Below are positions 5,674 through 7,140 of a stretch of DNA of 7,140 nt, in pieces (position 1 is the stretch's first letter; each line of letters opens with the position of its first letter). The position numbers and the translations under genes are program-made. The stretch is taken from the NCBI GenBank assembly GCA_023445955.1, contig JAEXJH010000467.1, positions 1-7,140 on the forward strand, given 5' to 3'. The notes below the pieces were generated by a model. It saw only the letters and a list, made by a program, of their open reading frames with translations. It had not been told where the DNA came from and made no database searches. The DNA is from Pseudomonadota bacterium (lineage in GTDB: Bacteria; Pseudomonadota; Alphaproteobacteria; Caulobacterales; Caulobacteraceae).

Positions 5674-5688
5674 GCGGCGAACGGCCGC
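5674..5688. terminator. Small hairpin between convergent genes
   Basis: GCGGC (5674-5678) and GCCGC (5684-5688) pair around GAACG in the 26-bp gap between the convergent small gene and VOC gene. A short TTT lies nine bases beyond on the plus strand. It could serve as a weak terminator for the small gene, but the stem is only 5 bp. Confidence 0.25.
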
Positions 5689-5692
5689 CGGA

Positions 5693-6118
5693 CTAAGTTT
5701 GGGCCGGGGTGGTGTTGATCATCCACGGAATGCCGAACTTGTCGGTAAAGCTGCCATAGCCCGGCGACCAGAAGGTCGCGGCGAAGTCCATGCCGACCTT
5801 ACCGCCTTCCGACAATGCGTCGAACACCCGCTTGGCCTCGGCCGGGTCGTCGGTGTGATAGGTGACGTCGAAGCCGTTCTTGGGCTTGTCGATGTTCGGC
5901 GCGAATTCGGGCGGCATGTCTGCACCCATGATCGCCTGGTCGCCGATCTCCAGCCAGGCGTGCATCAGCCAGTCCTTGTACTGGGCGTCGACCGGCATGT
6001 CGGGCGGGCCTTCGCCGAACGGGTAGGCGGCGGTGACCTTGCCGCCCAGGACCTGGGCGTAGAAGTCGAAGGCCTGGCGGCATTCGCCCTTGAAGCTGAG
6101 GCTGGTGACGATCTTCAC
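5693..6118 (-). CDS. VOC-superfamily protein, PhnB/YjdN-like
   Basis: This 141-residue protein belongs to the glyoxalase/bleomycin-resistance (VOC) superfamily, PhnB/YjdN branch, often mis-labelled as 3-demethylubiquinone methyltransferase. Two beta-alpha-beta-beta-beta modules are visible: LSFKGECRQAFDFYAQVLGG (7-26) with HAWLEIGDQAIMGADMPPE (53-71), then GFDVTYHTDDPAEAKRVFDAL (82-102) with FWSPGYGSFTDKFGIPWMI (116-134). The DKFGIPWMIN ending is a hallmark of the group. Biochemical function is unknown for most members. The start is GTG 6118, supported by GAGGAG 7 nt upstream. It is divergent from lldD and convergent with the small gene at 5340, and is probably its own transcription unit. Nothing ties it to the uronate genes. 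Confidence 0.93.
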   Translation of the reverse strand: MKIVTSLSFKGECRQAFDFYAQVLGGKVTAAYPFGEGPPDMPVDAQYKDWLMHAWLEIGDQAIMGADMPPEFAPNIDKPKNGFDVTYHTDDPAEAKRVFDALSEGGKVGMDFAATFWSPGYGSFTDKFGIPWMINTTPAQT

Positions 6119-6260
6119 GGGTGGTCTCCTCGCTATGTCCCTGGGCGCTTGAGGCCCTTGTGGGCGACCCTAGCGCAGGACTGTGACGGGAGACAGGCGG
6201 TCTGGCCATCCGTGGCGACGTCCTGCACAACAGGCTGAACTGGGCCGGACAAGAGGCGGC
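6119..6260. promoter_or_regulatory. Divergent VOC/lldD control region with a possible FadR-like site
   Basis: This 142-bp gap must hold both promoters. On the minus strand GCTAGGGT near 6173-6166 shares the GCTA core of the Caulobacter vegetative -10, but I find no matching -35. On the plus strand no clear promoter is seen for lldD. CGGTCTGGCCA at 6198-6208 matches 9 of 11 bases of the motif at 2107-2117; about two such matches are expected by chance in a window this long. Short dyads are also present: AGAC/GTCT at 6191-6203 and CCTG/CAGG at 6222-6234. lldD genes are commonly controlled by FCD-type GntR regulators, which makes the first site mildly interesting. Confidence 0.3.
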
Positions 6261-7140
6261 ATGACCATCGTTTCCTCGACCACGGACTTCCGCGAGGCGG
6301 CGCGCCGTCGCCTGCCGAGGTTCCTGTTCGACTATATCGACGGCGGCGCCTATGCCGAACGGACGCTGGCCCGCAACATCTCCGACCTGGCCGACCTGTC
6401 CTTGCGCCAACGGGTGCTGAAGGACGTCTCGCGCGTCTCGACCAGGACCACCCTGTTCGGGGTCGAGCAGGCCATGCCGGTGGCGCTCGCGCCCGTCGGC
6501 CTGACTGGCATGTACGCCCGGCGCGGCGAGTGCCAGGCCGCTCGCGCGGCGGCGAAGAAGGACGTGCCGTTCTGCCTGTCGACGGTGTCGGTCTGCGATG
6601 TCGACGAGGTCTCCAGGGCGTCGGCCAAGCCGATCTGGTTCCAGCTCTACGTGCTGCGCGACCGGGCCTTCATGCGCGACCTGCTGGCCCGCGCGGCCGC
6701 GGCTGGCGCGACGACGCTGGTCTTCACAGTCGACATGCCCGTGCCCGGCGCCCGCTATCGCGACGCCCACTCTGGCATGAGCGGCCCCAACGCCGCCGCC
6801 CGCCGCCTGGCGCAGGCGATGTTCAAGCCTGTCTGGGCGTGGGACGTCGGGGTGATGGGGCGTCCCCATGCCCTGGGCAATGTCGCGCCGGTGCTGGGCG
6901 AGAGCTCGGGGCTGGAGGACTTCATGGGCTGGCTGGGGGCGAACTTCGATCCCTCGATCCAGTGGAAGGACCTGGAGTGGATCCGCGAGGTCTGGAAGGG
7001 GCCGCTGATCATCAAGGGCGTGCTGGATCCCGAGGACGCCAGGGCCGCTGCAGACATCGGCGCGGACGGCATCGTGGTCTCCAACCACGGCGGGCGGCAG
7101 CTGGACGGCGTGCTGTCGTCGGCTCGGGCGCTACCGGCCA
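6261..7140 (+). CDS. lldD: FMN-dependent L-lactate dehydrogenase, 3' truncated by window end
   Basis: LldD oxidises L-lactate to pyruvate with FMN and passes electrons to the membrane respiratory chain. The first 293 codons are present and the frame runs off the end; E. coli LldD has 396 residues, so roughly the last hundred are missing. Identity to LldD is obvious throughout: [11 protein letters not shown] (21-31) with the active-site Tyr25, [19 protein letters not shown] (72-90), WFQLYVLRD (126-134) with Tyr130, [20 protein letters not shown] (155-174), [11 protein letters not shown] (250-260) with Lys252, and [11 protein letters not shown] (274-284) with catalytic His276, equivalent to His275 in E. 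coli. AGAGG at 6252-6256 precedes the ATG by 4 nt. The long LldD-type middle segment (177-245) distinguishes it from shorter glycolate or lactate oxidases. No link to the uronate operon is needed to explain it. Confidence 0.96.
   Translation, partial: MTIVSSTTDFREAARRRLPRFLFDYIDGGAYAERTLARNISDLADLSLRQRVLKDVSRVSTRTTLFGVEQAMPVALAPVGLTGMYARRGECQAARAAAKKDVPFCLSTVSVCDVDEVSRASAKPIWFQLYVLRDRAFMRDLLARAAAAGATTLVFTVDMPVPGARYRDAHSGMSGPNAAARRLAQAMFKPVWAWDVGVMGRPHALGNVAPVLGESSGLEDFMGWLGANFDPSIQWKDLEWIREVWKGPLIIKGVLDPEDARAAADIGADGIVVSNHGGRQLDGVLSSARALPA

Noticed and set aside
5799..7088. Long minus-strand frame covering the VOC gene and lldD
   Set aside because: It is the antisense shadow of two strongly conserved genes and has no recognisable family features.
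1..7140. CRISPR arrays, insertion sequences, tRNA or rRNA genes, phage attachment sites
   Set aside because: No regularly spaced direct repeats, transposase-like proteins, cloverleaf-like segments or integrase genes were seen on either strand by eye.

Overview
The window is high-GC, densely coded DNA with clear alphaproteobacterial character. The gene types, the Shine-Dalgarno sites and the promoter-like elements suggest Caulobacter or a close relative. That assignment is inferred from protein recognition and composition; no rRNA or other taxonomic marker is present.

Layout. (1) 118-882 (+): a FadR-type GntR regulator (GntR-1). (2) 886-1896 (-): an acetamidase/formamidase-family protein with a signal peptide, convergent with GntR-1 and 3 bp from it. 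(3) 1897-2386: a long divergent control region holding an intrinsic terminator in the amidase leader, a 15-bp palindrome, FadR-like operator candidates and a 26-codon upstream ORF that overlaps the kduI start. (4) 2387-5227 (+): a compact operon of kduI, a secreted GH88/GH105-type unsaturated uronyl hydrolase, and a second FadR-type regulator (GntR-2), a close paralogue of GntR-1. (5) 5340-5666 (+): a small helical protein of unknown function with a CheZ-like D-x3-Q motif. (6) 5693-6118 (-): a PhnB/YjdN-like VOC-fold protein. (7) 6261 to the window end (+): the first 293 codons of lldD, the FMN-dependent L-lactate dehydrogenase.

How the genes fit together. The GH88/GH105 enzyme would act in the periplasm on unsaturated oligogalacturonides, rhamnogalacturonan or glycosaminoglycan-like fragments left by polysaccharide lyases. 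The 4,5-unsaturated uronate it frees rearranges to 5-keto-4-deoxyuronate, which is the substrate of KduI in the cytoplasm. The two GntR/FCD proteins, 77% identical across the counted DNA-binding stretch, bracket these genes and are the obvious regulators. A near-identical 13-bp motif lies upstream of GntR-1 and in the amidase/kduI control region. No lyase, transporter, kduD or kdgK lies in the window, so the rest of the pathway must be outside it. The amidase's link to uronate catabolism is only positional. The small protein, the VOC protein and lldD look like ordinary neighbours outside the pathway.
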